DNA from: Palaemon carinicauda
Taxonomy: Eukaryota > Arthropoda > Malacostraca > Decapoda > Palaemonidae
Direction of reading: 5' to 3'
Length of the DNA stretch: 64,000 nt
Assembly: GCF_036898095.1 (NCBI RefSeq)
Contig: NC_090744.1
Span: 94,677,228-94,741,227, forward strand
The position numbers and the translations under genes were made by a program. This document shows positions 1-12,065 of the stretch, piece after piece. The notes beneath the pieces were generated by a model. That model saw only the letters and a list, made by a program, of their open reading frames with translations, searched no databases and was not told where the DNA came from. Each line of letters opens with the position of its first letter. Position 1 is the first letter of the stretch.

Positions 1-730
1 ATCAACTTCTAATTGACAACTATTTCAGAGCAGTCTCCTTTTAGAAATGTGGCAATATGACAGTTATTCATTTACAGAAAAGTGACTACAGATTCAAATA
101 GTTGATTTTTATTGCAACCAAGAAAACATTTTTCAATTGAGTCAAATTAAGTTTAAGATGTTGAATTAATTTTTTGAGGAATATTTGAGCCTAGTACAGG
201 ACTTGCGTCTATGACCTCCAGAAAGTGATGAAGTTGGGGCAGCTAGCACTGTGCCAGCTGACACCTTACAGATATATCAAAGGGGTACAGTTGGACACAG
301 GAATTACTTGCACACCTTGCTCTGAGGTAGAGCTCCCTGTCACACCCTTACTCCGCAGCAAGTAACCGAGCAGATAGCGTAGGGAGAAATGGCTGTGATG
401 CACACAGGACAGGAACTCGCCATGCAGTTAGTAAGGGTGTGAGAAGGTGCTTCCTAAGAGTAAGGTGGACAGGAAATCCCGTGTCCATCTGTACATACAG
501 GCGATACCCATTCATTCTCACTTATTTACACCCAAGACAACTTTAACACTGGATTACAATCGGAACAGGAATAGGATATAAATTTCCAATTGCATTTAAA
601 TCAAAAGATTCTATATTCAAATTTTGCAGTTAAATTGTTAAGATCAATAACTGATTTCAATTGTCGTTTTGGTAAAATTACGAGAAAACAAGAATACACT
701 CACCAATATCTTACTAAATATCTAGAAGAT

Positions 731-733
<3 letters not shown>
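1..733. other. No gene recognised; AT-rich intergenic or intronic DNA
   Basis: No coding pattern, RNA gene or known repeat is visible. The open frame that runs through this stretch into the following (GA)n tract is translated microsatellite, not a gene. Confidence 0.5.

Positions 734-810
<77 letters not shown>
734..810. repeat. (GA)n microsatellite
   Basis: An uninterrupted GA dinucleotide tract of about 77 bp. It is preceded at about 701-733 by a roughly 30 bp sequence that occurs again, inverted, beside the (CT)n tract at 2139-2226. Confidence 0.97.
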
Positions 811-814
<4 letters not shown>

Positions 815-1661
815 ATTCAACTTGGATATAGTTGTTCCTTGTTTTGGATTTACAGGAGCAGCCTTCGAGCTCTAATGGCAACCGAAACCGTAAAAACCAA
901 AGCAATATCTTTACCATTGGTAGAATTGTGACAAATATGTAGTCTAATGGGGACAAATAAATATTCCCGAGTTGTAAGAAAAATACAGAAAGATCAATAC
1001 AGTAATATCAAATATTTTAACGTGAAGAAACAGGAGAGAACTTAAATTGGATGGCTCTCGTGACAACCATATATGTCGCATGACATTAAAATTCCCAAAA
1101 CGAATAAATGATTGAAATAACTGTTTGGAGACCTGGACTTGTGGGGAAAACTACCCTAGAGGTGTCAGAAACAAAACGCTGTAATAATCAGAAAAGAAAA
1201 ACAAGAAGAAAACGCTTACTTAAGACAATGGAAATGTCGTCAGATATACGAAGGGATCGCGCTAAACAAGATTTTATGAAGTTTCACAAAGTTGCCAAGA
1301 AGATTCCTTTAAATGAATTGGATAAGAAATTCTTGGTTAAAGAGGCTGAGTCCATCTCTACAAGAAATAGTCATTAACGCTTGAAGTGATAGTAAGTTCT
1401 CAACTACTAGACTTGGCTAAAAAGTTTTCCATAGTTACTTGGAGTTGCTAAAACATATTAGATGTTATTTCGTAGAATATTGGTTAAGGTCGCCTCTGAT
1501 TGGAGCAGTTAAGAAGTTCCCCTTAACCAGAAGCAGCCAAAGAAGATTTTCCTGAGACTTGTTACTGAAGAAATGGCTTAACATTGGAAATAGTTCACGC
1601 ACACGTCATTAATCTTTATATTTTGTTATTAGATGAAAATTTTACTCAAGAATTGACAGTG
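811..1661. other. No gene recognised
   Basis: A short open frame at 1108-1377 (89 codons, Lys/Arg-rich) starts with ATG, but it has no recognisable domain, no splice context and no homolog I can name. I see nothing else. Confidence 0.45.
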
Positions 1662-1740
1662 GCCGGTGCCTCGGTTGGTAGAGCGCCTGTAACCCAAATG
1701 ACTTGCTGGAAACCACAGGTTCTAGTCATGTACGGGATAC
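1662..1740 (+). repeat. tRNA-like SINE head
   Basis: The stretch resembles the 5' part of a tRNA. An A-box-like segment lies at about 1671-1685 (ggttggtagagcgc), and a B-box-like segment, ggttctagtc, at 1718-1727. The A-to-B spacing fits an internal RNA polymerase III promoter. The B box departs from the consensus and no full cloverleaf closes, so this reads as a tRNA-derived SINE or tRNA pseudogene rather than a working tRNA. Confidence 0.5.
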
Positions 1741-2135
1741 ATATTTTTCATTGATTTTTTGTTGACAAATATTTGTATCTATTCTCAAGAAGAAATAAAC
1801 GTCAAATTTTTCAATTAAAACTGAAATTCTTCTGGGTATGCAAATAAGATTTATTTTGCCAAACCATAGGTACAGAACTTTTCTCCATAGTGTTCACTTT
1901 CGTAGCAAAAAGCTAATGTCAGCTCATAAAGTTTTCCTTCCGTTTATTAAGTTCGTATCGATCACACAACATTGCGCAATATGGGGTGAAAGCATTCCCG
2001 ATTTATATATCATTGTCTTCACGATTTAAACTTAGATTTTATTGGGCTACTGTATTACAAAGGTTAGGCGATTTTCTTATTTCTTACTTTAGAAAGAAAA
2101 ATATTTTCAATTTTATATTAATGATTGATAAGTCA

Positions 2136-2138
<3 letters not shown>
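1741..2138. other. No gene recognised
   Basis: AT-rich DNA, possibly including the body of the SINE that starts at 1662. No coding or RNA signal is visible. Confidence 0.4.

Positions 2139-2226
<88 letters not shown>
2139..2226. repeat. (CT)n microsatellite
   Basis: An uninterrupted CT tract of about 88 bp. The serine/leucine and arginine/glutamate open frames across it come from the repeat. Confidence 0.97.
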
Positions 2227-2229
<3 letters not shown>

Positions 2230-2248
2230 GTCTTCTAGATATTTAGTA

Positions 2249-2255
<7 letters not shown>
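2227..2255. repeat. Inverted copy of the microsatellite-flanking sequence at 701-733
   Basis: The roughly 29 bp between the (CT)n and (TA)n tracts is the reverse complement of the sequence just before the (GA)n tract at 734-810, with about one difference. Both microsatellites therefore sit at the same position of one dispersed repeat, in opposite orientations. Confidence 0.8.

Positions 2256-2325
<70 letters not shown>
2251..2325. repeat. (TA)n microsatellite
   Basis: An uninterrupted TA tract of about 75 bp that directly follows the shared flank at 2227-2255. Confidence 0.97.
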
Positions 2326-2330
<5 letters not shown>

Positions 2331-2551
2331 GCGGGAGGACAAAGACATACAAATCCTCCCATTACTGAATAGGGCCTATGTATGAATTCTACAATTTTAT
2401 AATACTTGTATAAAATGGAGAAAATCTCTCCCTTATGTAAATAAAAAAAAAACATTCCGCTAAGAAATCGGGTAACAATTTTCGAAACTGGTTCAGCCTC
2501 GAGATACAAGAACTTCGGTCTTTATTTATTAAAATAAAGTCACGAGCTTAA

Positions 2552-3124
2552 AGGTCCGGTCACACCGCCCGATCGTTGCTGGAGCGTTCCTTGAACGGTA
2601 GGGAGGTAGACCAAACCCTCGAAAATTTAATTTAACGTCTTTACGTTCGGTCTTTAATAGGCTGCTGAACGTAGCAAATCCTCGCATATTTCCTGAGTTT
2701 TCTTACACCTCTATTATGGAAGTTGCTAATTTATGCAATAAGGGTATTGGTATACAGGATGTCGAAAAGTTTCAGTCGCTTTTTCCTTTTATTTTAATAA
2801 ACTGTTAAAAAATCCCGTAATTTTATTTAAGATACAGCGACCGTAATTTTTACCCTACTTTGTTATTATCTTTTACAGGTTGGTGACTATAATATCACCC
2901 CGCTACACTTTTCGACATCGTGTATACCAATACCCTTATTGCATAAATTAGCAACTTCCATAATAGAGGTGTAAGAAAACTTAGGAAATATGCGAGGATT
3001 TGCTACGTTCAGCAGCCTAATAAAGACCGAACGTAAAAACGTTTAATTACTTTTTCGAGGGTTTGGTCCACCTCCCTGCCGTTCAAGGAACGCTCCAGCA
3101 ACGTTTGGGCGGTGTGACCGGGCC
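2552..3124. mobile_element. 573 bp long-inverted-repeat element with TTAA target duplication
   Basis: Two arms of about 225-235 bp (2552-2785 and 2905-3124) are near-perfect reverse complements around a spacer of about 120 bp. The ends begin aggtccggtcacaccgccc and finish with its complement. TTAA lies exactly outside both ends (2548-2551 and 3125-3128). A TTAA target duplication is characteristic of the piggyBac and Kolobok superfamilies. There is no transposase, so this is a non-autonomous foldback element. Arm identity suggests a fairly recent insertion. Superfamily assignment is inferred only from the TTAA. Confidence 0.88.
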
Positions 3125-3128
3125 TTAA

Positions 3129-3437
3129 GATTTTTCGTCGCCCAAAGAACCATAAAGTACTGTGGACTAAGAACAGGCAGGCATCTATTTCTTCCATCCT
3201 TACCTTTTCCTGATCATTCTGCAAGACTGGATTTAAAAGTTATACTGGATCATATATTTTTACCCATAACTGTAAACAAAATTAATGGAATGATTTTTAC
3301 GTAATAGTTTCCTTTCACAAACAACAGGGCATGGTGTTTCCTTGTAAATTGATACGAATTTCCATTACTTTCTATGTAAGTTTTCCTTGAAAATTTTCTT
3401 TTAGCTAACTTGGAAGTGTCTAGTCTAGAGGAAACAG

Positions 3438-3438
<1 letters not shown>
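3129..3438. other. No gene recognised
   Basis: AT-rich DNA between the foldback element and the next microsatellite, with no coding pattern. Confidence 0.4.

Positions 3439-3535
<97 letters not shown>
3439..3535. repeat. Compound (TA)n(TG)n microsatellite
   Basis: About 70 bp of TA followed directly by about 26 bp of TG. Confidence 0.96.
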
Positions 3536-3834
3536 ATGCATGTGTGTGTATGTATGCGCACGCATTTATGTATGTAATTGATATTTATACAAAAATGAAC
3601 AAATCTCTCTTTTTATCGATTCCCTTACCGTGAGCTAGCATGCAGTTTAAAATTACTGCAGAATGGCATAATTGGCATTGTAAGTTACTGATAAAAATAT
3701 TTCAATAGACAATCAATTATGTGCAATGGCATTTCATTCGTTACTGCTATAAATTTGGATGGTGTTTTAACATTATCGTAATCTTTGTTATTATTTCCCT
3801 TAAATGTGTGCAAACACATTTACGCAAACGAACC

Positions 3835-3838
<4 letters not shown>

Positions 3839-3902
<64 letters not shown>
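3839..3902. repeat. (GA)n microsatellite
   Basis: About 64 bp of GA repeat, uninterrupted. Confidence 0.96.
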
Positions 3903-3905
<3 letters not shown>

Positions 3906-5969
3906 AAAACATATAAACGAAAGGAAATGTCTACCGCTGTCTCCCATGAAAAGCCCTGTGCACATTGACGGGGTCAACACAGGTTACGGGGCAAGGGGTC
4001 ACATACTCATGTCTTACTCCCTAATATATACGGGGCCCCGTTTCTCCAGAAGAAAATTAAACTGAGGAACGCTTCTTCAATTGGATATTTGGCATACCTG
4101 TGGGGATAAGAAACGATAAACTACACAAATTTACTCCCACGGAACTCTCGATTTCCGATGCTTAGCAGTAATGATGATGATGATGATGAATTCAAAGGCC
4201 GGGAGTTGTGGTCATATAGCAAGGTGTAACACCTTTACAAAAATTGAATGACGTCTGGAAATCTTAATCTTCCCTGGTCGTCATAGCCAGGTGGTCTTAA
4301 TATATGGGTGTTCGCTCACCCCTTTAGCTCCTTGCTCACCTCCGCGACACTTACTTACAAGACGTTTCTTCCGAGGAGTTTCCCTTGGGAGCATTTGGGA
4401 CCAAGTGACGGTGGTGGACTATTTTCGCTTGAATAATCTTGAAATGAGAAGCTTTTTAAGATGTAGCCGGGGTCGCTTGAGTGTTAAGCTTTTGCAGATA
4501 AATGGGAACAAATTAATGATTCCAGCGAGGGCTTATAAGAGTGTGCTCAGCCATGCCTGTGCCCGGAGGGTAGGCCGGACCTTCATTCAAAGGTCCCAAC
4601 CATTTACTCCTCCTCTTGTATTTAATTTTACACACCTGAAAATTATATCGAATTGAACTTTTCAATCTTACATCAGAATGGTACGCCTGTACTTATTTCA
4701 TTTTCTAAACATAGTAGGTTGTTTAAGACAAATCCTCTTCACCTTATCTCCCGATTGATGCCCGTGCCAAGCCGAAGGATACCCCGAGTCCGTACACCTG
4801 GTCAAGGCGGAAACAATGGTAAAAATGAGGATGTAAAGGCGTCCTTTATGGACATTATGGATGGTAAAGTGAGCTTGATAAAGTAATTTGGCATGAATAT
4901 TAGATGCAACTGACTGACTGTATTATAAGTTTGGCATCTCCCAGATAAAATAATTTCATTACATGCAATTTATTGACAAGAGACTTCTTCGGATACAGTG
5001 ATCAACCACACGCACCTTACACAAATTAGAACCTATTGTTCTAAGAAATTAATTTTCGAAATCAAACCTTAAAATTTCCATTATAGTAATATGAAAAAGT
5101 AAGAAAGTTTCATATGATCACGAAATTTAACGACATATATTTGAATATTTTTAGAAAAATAACAAACATTTTAGGTTTTCGGTTTATTCTCACGATCGAG
5201 GTACTGGTGAAGGTGAGATGTTGTTGATCTCTAAACTTAGGAGTTGTGTATCTTATGATTATGCCTGATTTCTGGCATTTTGAGAGTGAAATGTGCTTGT
5301 GAACCGCGTGGATACTCAGAAACGTGATAAAGCTTACAAGAAACGAATAAAGGAAAGTAACGAGTGTGATAAGAAAGAAAACAGGACAAAGCGAAGTAAG
5401 AGTTTGTCTGATCTTCCAACAGCATCATCTACAGCCGGACGTATTTAAGAGGTCTATTTCTATTGGTATTTTTGTTGGTAGGTGGCATGACTAACCTGGA
5501 TAGTGTATATTCATCTACAATTAATATTCATACACCGGTCGCAATGTATAATTGTAATTTGAGTTCGTTTAGAAGTGGCGGCGATTCAACAACATCGTAC
5601 ATGCTCGTCTGCCCCTTCTTGTTTACGTGTTTGACATTCGATTATTATTATTATTATATCATCTATCCTTATCAATACTATCTTAGCATTATATCGTAGA
5701 GCAAACCTATAGATATATCTGATTCCTAGATAACCTGGGAAATGATTGGCTGGGACATATATCCCTCGTTGACTGAAGTATTCTCCAGTCAGGCACAACT
5801 TTACCCAGTCAGGTGGGATTATGCAAGGGCTTTTTTAGGGTTCATTTTTATAGCTCACCGATAATTGAATAGTGCTGTTGCATTAATTTTTTACATGTAA
5901 GATAGGTTATCGTATATGTCTGTTGTCTGTTTAAATGTTTGCATTTTCCCTTATAGTATTAAATCCTTG
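3903..5969. other. No gene recognised
   Basis: Open frames at 4291-4656 and 4653-4886 start at non-ATG or weak ATG codons and show no known domain. They may be decayed repeat DNA. A short (ATG)n tract lies near 4162-4180 and a short (ATT)n tract near 5639-5656. Confidence 0.4.
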
Positions 5970-6400
5970 CGTTATATGTATGATAGCGGCCACCTGTATG
6001 TATGATAACGGCCACCTTATTTTCAAATTTATCGGCAACTAGCATAGAATGAACGCTTTTCAGAATGTTATTAATGCCACTGCTGTGTCGCTTTCATTGA
6101 ATTTTCATGTCTGGGCATATTGATAAATGATAAAATTTGTTCGTTTCTCATTTAGTGTTTTGCTAAGTTAATTGTATTTGGGGATGACAGCAGTACCACG
6201 TAACTTCCCTATTTTCAACTCTATCATTGAAAATATGGCAGTGTAAGTGGTGTTGCAGAAGGGGTGTTATCCCCCAAATGTTGAGTAGGTAAGGACACGG
6301 CTTATAGGTTAGGTTAGGTGGGGAAGTTTAGTTTAGATGGTGATCTATTCCTGTCCATTGTTATACAAAGGCTCTTTGTTTTTGGTCATTAAATTTAGGT
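5970..6400 (+). repeat. Interspersed repeat Y, copy 1, with a short TTAGG-like run
   Basis: This stretch shares an ordered set of blocks with 44700-44940 and 46645-46870: a 'gatnacggccacc'-like block, a 'taagtaggtaagga' block, a run of about three TTAGG-like units (6303-6317), a 'ggggaagttta' block and a 'ttatacaaaggctc' block. The family is unknown to me. No open frame or terminal repeat is obvious. Confidence 0.65.
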
Positions 6401-6534
6401 AAAGTTTTATTAGCTTTTAGATTATGTTATCTTGAAACCGTGCAACTTAGAATGTCTTCGTCATTTTGTTGCCATACGCTAGATCCTTATGGCCAACTGT
6501 AATATAGAAATTGGAAGAGCTAAAGTTAGTGCTG

Positions 6535-6655
6535 GTGTTATTATTATTGTAATAGTTATTATTACCATCCCCAGCTAAGCTACAACCCTAGTTCGAAAAG
6601 CAGGATGCTACATGCCTAGGCTCCAACAGGGAAAATACAGTAGCCCAATGAGGAG
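6535..6655 (-). repeat. Interspersed repeat X, copy 1, (AAT)n-tailed
   Basis: In reverse complement this reads cagtgggctact..ccctgttggagcctaggc..tagcatcctgcttttcgaactagggttgtagcttagctgg.. followed by an (AAT)n-like tail. The same unit occurs at 39900-40330 (two copies tail to tail), 40860-41040, 41625-42010 and 43645-43712. The simple-sequence tail suggests a SINE or the 3' end of a LINE. Confidence 0.75.
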
Positions 6656-7369
6656 TTAAATGTATTGAATATGAGAATGAATAAAAAATATGAAATATTG
6701 GAAGAAAATAACATTAAAATAGATCTGTCATATATAAACTACGAAGAAAGATGTACTGTGTTAACCTATGTAACATAAGAAAAAATTAGCTGCAAGTTTG
6801 AATTTCTGAAGTTCCACTAATTCAATAGCAAGATTAGGAAGATCATTCCATCGCAGGAATAAAATTTCTATAATACTGTGTAGTGTTGAGCATATCCCTA
6901 ATGGTATATCTGTATGTTCACTATTCAGACTTATTTTAATATACAGTACCATAGAGTAAGAACATGGCCTACCACCTTAGGTTAGGCAGGTGAGCGAAAA
7001 GTACCATCATTAGGTTGGGTTGGGGATCAATGTGAGGTTTCAGCATACACTCTTGTAGTGCTGTTGCATGGGTAAATATACACTGCTTAAACAGCAAATG
7101 GCAATTCTCCGTTATAACTTAGAACAAGGAAAACCGGTATAGAACCACAAGGCTTTGTAATTGTGATTCCTTGTGATGTTATGATTTTTTTTTTTTTTAC
7201 ATCCATGGGGTACTGGAAATCTCATTATAATGTAATTAAGTTTCTCTACATAGTTCATATATGGCAGATCTAGTTTAACGTTACTGATCTTAAGGTATTG
7301 TAATATTTTTATTCATTACAGTACTTCTCATATGCAGTATAGTTTATTTCCTAATTGGTCCACCACTTT
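6656..7369. other. No gene recognised
   Basis: AT-rich DNA with a poly-T run near 7183-7198. No coding pattern. Confidence 0.4.
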
Positions 7370-9949
7370 ATACAGACCCTTTCTCTCTTTACATTGTTTT
7401 GGCAAAAGCTGAAAACAATTCAGAAGACTTTTTAGTGATATATAACTACTCATTGATAGTTAGCGTGGCTAGACCAGCCACTCTATTCACACCCACACCA
7501 GTAACATGACATCACTTTTTATTTTTGCTTGATTGAGAATGGACATGCTGTTGTTCTCTGCCATCAACCCTTTACTCGTTTTAACAATGAAATACAAACT
7601 GGCTTAAACTTTTAAAAATTTCTTTGAGGGTGATTGTAACATGAGGCTCCACGATGTGGGTTGGACATTGGATTGAAGGGCAACCTAGTAGTGACGGAAG
7701 AAGGACTCTTTCTCTTTGAGGTCATCCTTGAAAGCAAAGAAAACTCACCGTCTTACTCCGTTGGTTAGTTCACGTCACTCTGACTCAGCTAGATGGCTCT
7801 CCTCCGGGGAGCGGTCGAGTAAGAGTGGTGGCCCTTTGACTCCCTGGATAATCTTGCGTTTATGAGGATTCCGTCACTTTCCGTGGAGAAGCTGCGCTGT
7901 AGGGGAGTCTCTGCTGACGCTGTGACCTTGATTGGGGCTCTCAGGTTCCCTGGGCAAGGAACAGCTGCTGGAGGCTCTTCGGTTAGGGAAACAGCTGGAT
8001 TGCCTACCTGCGTCCCCAGTTGTTGACCTCAGTCTCCTCCTTGGAAAGACAAGTTCACATACCAAAGAAATATCTTGTGTCACTACCTGTAGCAACCTCA
8101 GCTTCTGGTCTTTCAACCTTCGTATGTCCTGCTTTGGTGGACGATCTTGAGCTGTTGCAGACAAGTACCCCTTTGGGTGAACCCAGAAACTAGCTGTGGC
8201 AGCGTTTTGCAGCTCACAGCTTACGATTCCTACCCCAAACCTGAGCTTGCTCATCATGTTGAGGATGCGCAGAGTTTGGTGCACAGAGCTCCTCCTCCAG
8301 GTTATGAGTTCCCGTCTCATTTGCAAGCAATGCTCCCCTTTCCCTGGCTTACACAAGCATGTGCTTAATTCGTTGCTCAAGCTTTTTTGATCTAGACAAT
8401 AATGGGGTTAGGCTGCTGTTTGCATCTCCCGCCCCTCACTGGCATACTCATAGGATACTATAAAACGTTAGCTGTTTTGAGAGGCCAGTTTTTTCATGGT
8501 CTGTGCTTCGGATTTTGACCTTCAAGCCGGAGAACTCTGCTGTTCTGTCAGCGTGTAGCAACGCCCCAATCTTCTTCGCCTCCTTGTGTTAGAAAAAGTA
8601 AGGTTGCTAGCAAACCTCCTGTGAGAGGGAGGATGAGCAAGAGTGCTTTTCCTCATAGCGCATGGAAGCACAGAACATAGTCTTGTGGGCGAGTTTTGCA
8701 TGGTGTTGTGTATCCATCATCCGAGTGCTAGCGAGGTGAATTGCCGAGCTTCTCCGGCTGACGGAGGTCTGCACGCGACTACATTTGCACGCCATGTTCA
8801 CCATAGCAAGTTCGCAAGACATTACTAGCCAACGTGTCATGCTTCGGGATAGTGCATACTAGAGGTGGTAGCACGCTACATGCAAGTGGCGAGACAGCAG
8901 GTACAGGTGTGCGCATGTATGCAGATGCCCTATGGGTATCCCCATTCCACCCTTGGTTTGGTTTGCCCCTTACAGGCTCCAGGTATGTGTTCGCCCCGAC
9001 ACAGAGCAGGTTCGAAGTAAAGTTGTACTTTCCTGTTAGCTCAAAGAGACCTCTTGAGAAGGAAGCCCATCATCAGAGTCGTCGGGCATTATGAGGGTGG
9101 CCAGTTACTTCTCCCCAGAGGTTGGGGACGACTTTTAATGGTTGGAGGAGGGTGGCATTCTTTCGTCTGCCTTTCAAAGGATGTTTGCCTTCACACAAAA
9201 GGCTTAAGTGGAGTTGAAGTCAACCATCACCAGTAGGGACTTAGAGAGTTCCTTTCATTGTCCAGGTTTCTTGAGGACCCACAACAAACAAAGAAACGGA
9301 ACCCAATTCCACGTTGGTTGACTGAATTTCTCAGACATGGGGGACAGATTGTCACCTAGAAGTCAGCAGAGTATGTTGGTTACAAGCTTCACAAAGTGGC
9401 TTCTGTCTTGGCCAAAAGCAGGAAAGCTTACTTGGCTATGAAAGGATCCACCAGATCTATCACAAGTGCCTTTCAACTCCTCGTAGGAGGAGATGACAAA
9501 TCTCCAGAAGACCCACAAATCACAGGGGGCGTTTATCTGGAGGACTGTGGAAAGTTTGAGATGTTGAGAGAGCAGTTCAGGAGAATCTTAACATGATGGG
9601 ATTGTGTATCTTCTCTCAGAGCCTTGGAGCATTACCAACCTCTGCAGTCAGTTGGACACCACCATAAACCTCTTCATCTAGTCATCCATGACTGAATTAT
9701 ATCAGAGGAAAGATTTATTCTTGTCCCATGCCCCTCCATCTCTCTTTAACAAACAGGAAAGAGCATTGAGGACTTCACCCCTCTTTACAGAGTAGCTGTT
9801 GCAGGACACTTGTTGCATCCCTGGAGAAGGCTCACCTCAATGCTAAGGAGACAAGGGATGGCAAGATTCAGTCATTGTTTTGTAATGACAGTAGACCAAG
9901 CAGAAAGGCCTATACAGCCCAAACCAGCACCCAGGCAGTCATCGATCAG

Positions 9950-11405
9950 AGACAAGAAGTAACAGGTCTGCTACTACTTTCAGGTCCCCATTCATCCTAC
10001 CTCAAGGAAGTCCCTAAGGTTTCCCTTTTAAGATAGGATCTTTCAGTTCAGGGTGCTATGCTGTGGCCTGTCAACAGCCCCTCAGATTTTTACCAGAATC
10101 TTTACCTTCTTCCCAGCTTTTGAGGTACTTAGATGATTGGCATGTCATGGCAGAGTCCCAGGCTCTACTGATAAAGCATAGTGATCTCATTCTAGTCTTT
10201 TGTAAGGAGTTAGGGATCCAACTGAATCTATGAAGTTCAGCCTCCTCCCTCAACAATCCATCAGGTACTTAGGCATGGACATAGACTTTGTTCAATCCAG
10301 AGCTTTTCCTTCCACCAACAGGATCCTAAGATTCAGGAAGATAGCAGAGATCTTTCTGGAAGGGAAATAACTACCTGTCTGCTCTTGGCAGAGGCTCCTA
10401 GGAACCCTCTCTTCATTGGAGAAGCCAGTCCCCTTTGGGAGAATGCATCTTCGCTCGGTACAGTGGGCTCTGAAGAGCCAGTGGTCTCAGACATCAATCA
10501 CCATGCAACCCTGCTGTCAGTGCCCCAGGAGGTTGTGACAAGCCTCCATTGGTGGCCGAGAGAGGAGAACCTGTTAGCCAGAATATCCTTTCAGGCTCCT
10601 CCCCCAATACCTTCTGTTTTTGGTGCTCCTCGCCAAGGGTTGGGCGTTTACATAGAAAGGGAACAAATCTCGGGTCTATGGACAAAATCTCCTGGGAATG
10701 AAAGCAGCACTACTAGCATTGCTCCACTTCTCAAAAACTCTCAGAAGTCACTTCGTGGTGCTGATGATTGCCAACTCTACAAAAGTGACCTAGATCTCTA
10801 AAAAAGGAATGCAGCCTCTATCCGTCTTTGCCATGTTGCAGTAGAGGTATACAGTGGGCACAAACCAGTGCAATCTTCCTCTTGGCGAGGTCTATCCCTA
10901 GGAAGAGGAATGTCATTACAGACCATGTGGGTTAACCAACCATGGACGGCAGTTGGTCCCAAATGGTCTTTGCTTCTTTAAGTGTCGAAGAGACTTTAGA
11001 TTCTGTAGGATTTCCATCTCTGGACGTGTTCGCTACTCACCTGAACCACAAACTCCAGGTATATTCCTACCCAATACTGTACCAAGCTTCAGTAATGGAA
11101 GATGCCCTCCAGCACCCATGGGATCAGCTAGATATACATGTTCCCACCATTCTGTCTGACTTGTCAGATCCAGAACAGAGTTCAAACATCCCAAGGGGTT
11201 AGAGTAACACTAGTAGCCCCAAGGTGGCCAACAGTGGAGTGTTATCTAGACCTCCTGGAACTTTTCATGGAAGTTTCAAGAGAATTTCCAGGATGGCCAA
11301 ACCTACTCTGTGAACTACACATAAGAAAATTCCACAAAACAGTGCATTGCCTGTCACTTCACAGCTGGAGACTATCCAGCTTCTCCTCCAGAAGAGAGGC
11401 TTTTT
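9950..11405 (+). pseudogene. Decayed DIRS reverse transcriptase/RNase H remnant (copy A)
   Basis: Broken frames still show DIRS landmarks. Near 10040-10105 is an FQFRVLCCGLSTAPQIFTRI-like stretch, equivalent to the region before the active site in copies D and B2. At about 10115-10140 is LRYLDDW, the catalytic YLDD box. RNase H remnants lie in 10560-10800. The later methyltransferase-like segment (DVFATHLNHKL.., LVAPRWP) is at 10990-11270 in shifted frames. Several stops and frameshifts mean that no polymerase could be made. Confidence 0.8.
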
Positions 11406-11409
11406 GACC

Positions 11410-11891
11410 AACTGCGAAACAACTTTTCAAATACCTCTGGAAGTTGTCCACAGCAGTCTACCAAGCCTAATGGAAATTCTGTTATTGGTGTTGTAGGGGG
11501 AATACTGCTCCACTCGAGGCTACTATTCCTCTGATTCCCGATTTATTGGTTTCTAACTGAAAGGGCTTGATCTCTCCTCTTCATGGAAACACTCAGCTCT
11601 CTTTAGGAGTTTCAAGCAGACGTGTCCTCCGCGAGAACTCAACCCACTTCCTTGGATGTAACAAAGGTACTTAGGTCTTTGAGAAAAGCCCGCTACGAGC
11701 CTATGCCTAAAGCCTTAGGCAGGGATCTTACCCTGAAGACCGTGTTTCTCCTTGCCTTAGCTTCAACCAAGAGAGTAAGCGAGTTGCCTGGCCTCTTTTA
11801 CCTTATGTCACATTCCAGAGAGGAAGAATTATCATTATCATTTGTTCCCAAATTTGTGGCCAAGACCTAAAAGCTGGTAGAGAATAACATT
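11410..11891 (+). pseudogene. Decayed DIRS tyrosine recombinase, N-terminal and central part (copy A)
   Basis: Recombinase remnants include LKTVFLLALASTKRVSELPG at about 11735-11795, which carries the first catalytic arginine of the tyrosine recombinase fold (K-R-V-S-E). The frame then reads LSFVPKFVAKT and a TAA stop at 11868-11870. The same frame continues as KLVENNI and is cut at AAT AAC ATT (11883-11891), where element N is inserted. The rest of this gene lies at 18399-18720. The reading frame is in register across the insertion when one copy of the 9 bp word is counted. Confidence 0.85.
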
Positions 11892-11914
11892 AGATTTTTC
11901 AATATTTAACTTAG

Positions 11915-12065
11915 CCGGTGATTATATAGCTGCAACTCTGTTGCTCGACAGACAACTCTACGGAAAAACTCGCCAGCGATCGCTACACAGGTTGCGGGTG
12001 TGCCCAACAGCGCCATCTGTCGACCAGATACCCAGCTCTCATGTAAACAAAGACTCAATTTTCTC
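11915..12065 (+). repeat. Left inverted terminal repeat of copy N
   Basis: About 151 bp starting at cggtgattatatagctgc and ending at caattttctc. It is the reverse complement of 18215-18363 with one visible substitution (cgatcgc against cgattgc). Confidence 0.93.

Larger units (their letters stand above)
7370..11891 (+). mobile_element. Old DIRS-type retrotransposon (copy A), left part
   Basis: This is the decayed 5' portion of a DIRS-type element. About 7370-7560 resembles the terminal repeats of the other copies in spacing and words such as gctgaaaac and the gtggct..agcc block. About 7650-9600 is degenerate gag-like DNA with many stops and no long frame. Reverse transcriptase, RNase H and recombinase remnants follow (separate entries). 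The copy is cut at 11891 by the younger element N and resumes at 18399. Left-end placement is approximate. Confidence 0.7.

Noticed and set aside
590..931. Open frames encoding Arg-Glu, Ser-Leu or Tyr-Ile repeats at 590, 2113, 3250, 3747, 29408, 31538 and 38878
   Set aside because: They are translations of dinucleotide microsatellites, not proteins.
1662..1740. Functional tRNA gene
   Set aside because: The B box departs from consensus and no complete cloverleaf forms; a SINE or pseudogene is more likely.
4291..4656. 121-codon open frame
   Set aside because: It begins at a non-ATG codon and matches no family I know. The surrounding DNA looks like decayed repeat, so I left it unnamed.
6303..6317. 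Interstitial telomere
   Set aside because: Only two to three TTAGG-like units, recurring inside a dispersed repeat; too short for a telomeric array.
7874..8380. 168-codon minus-strand open frame
   Set aside because: It lies in degenerate gag-like DNA of copy A, with no recognisable domain and no splice context.
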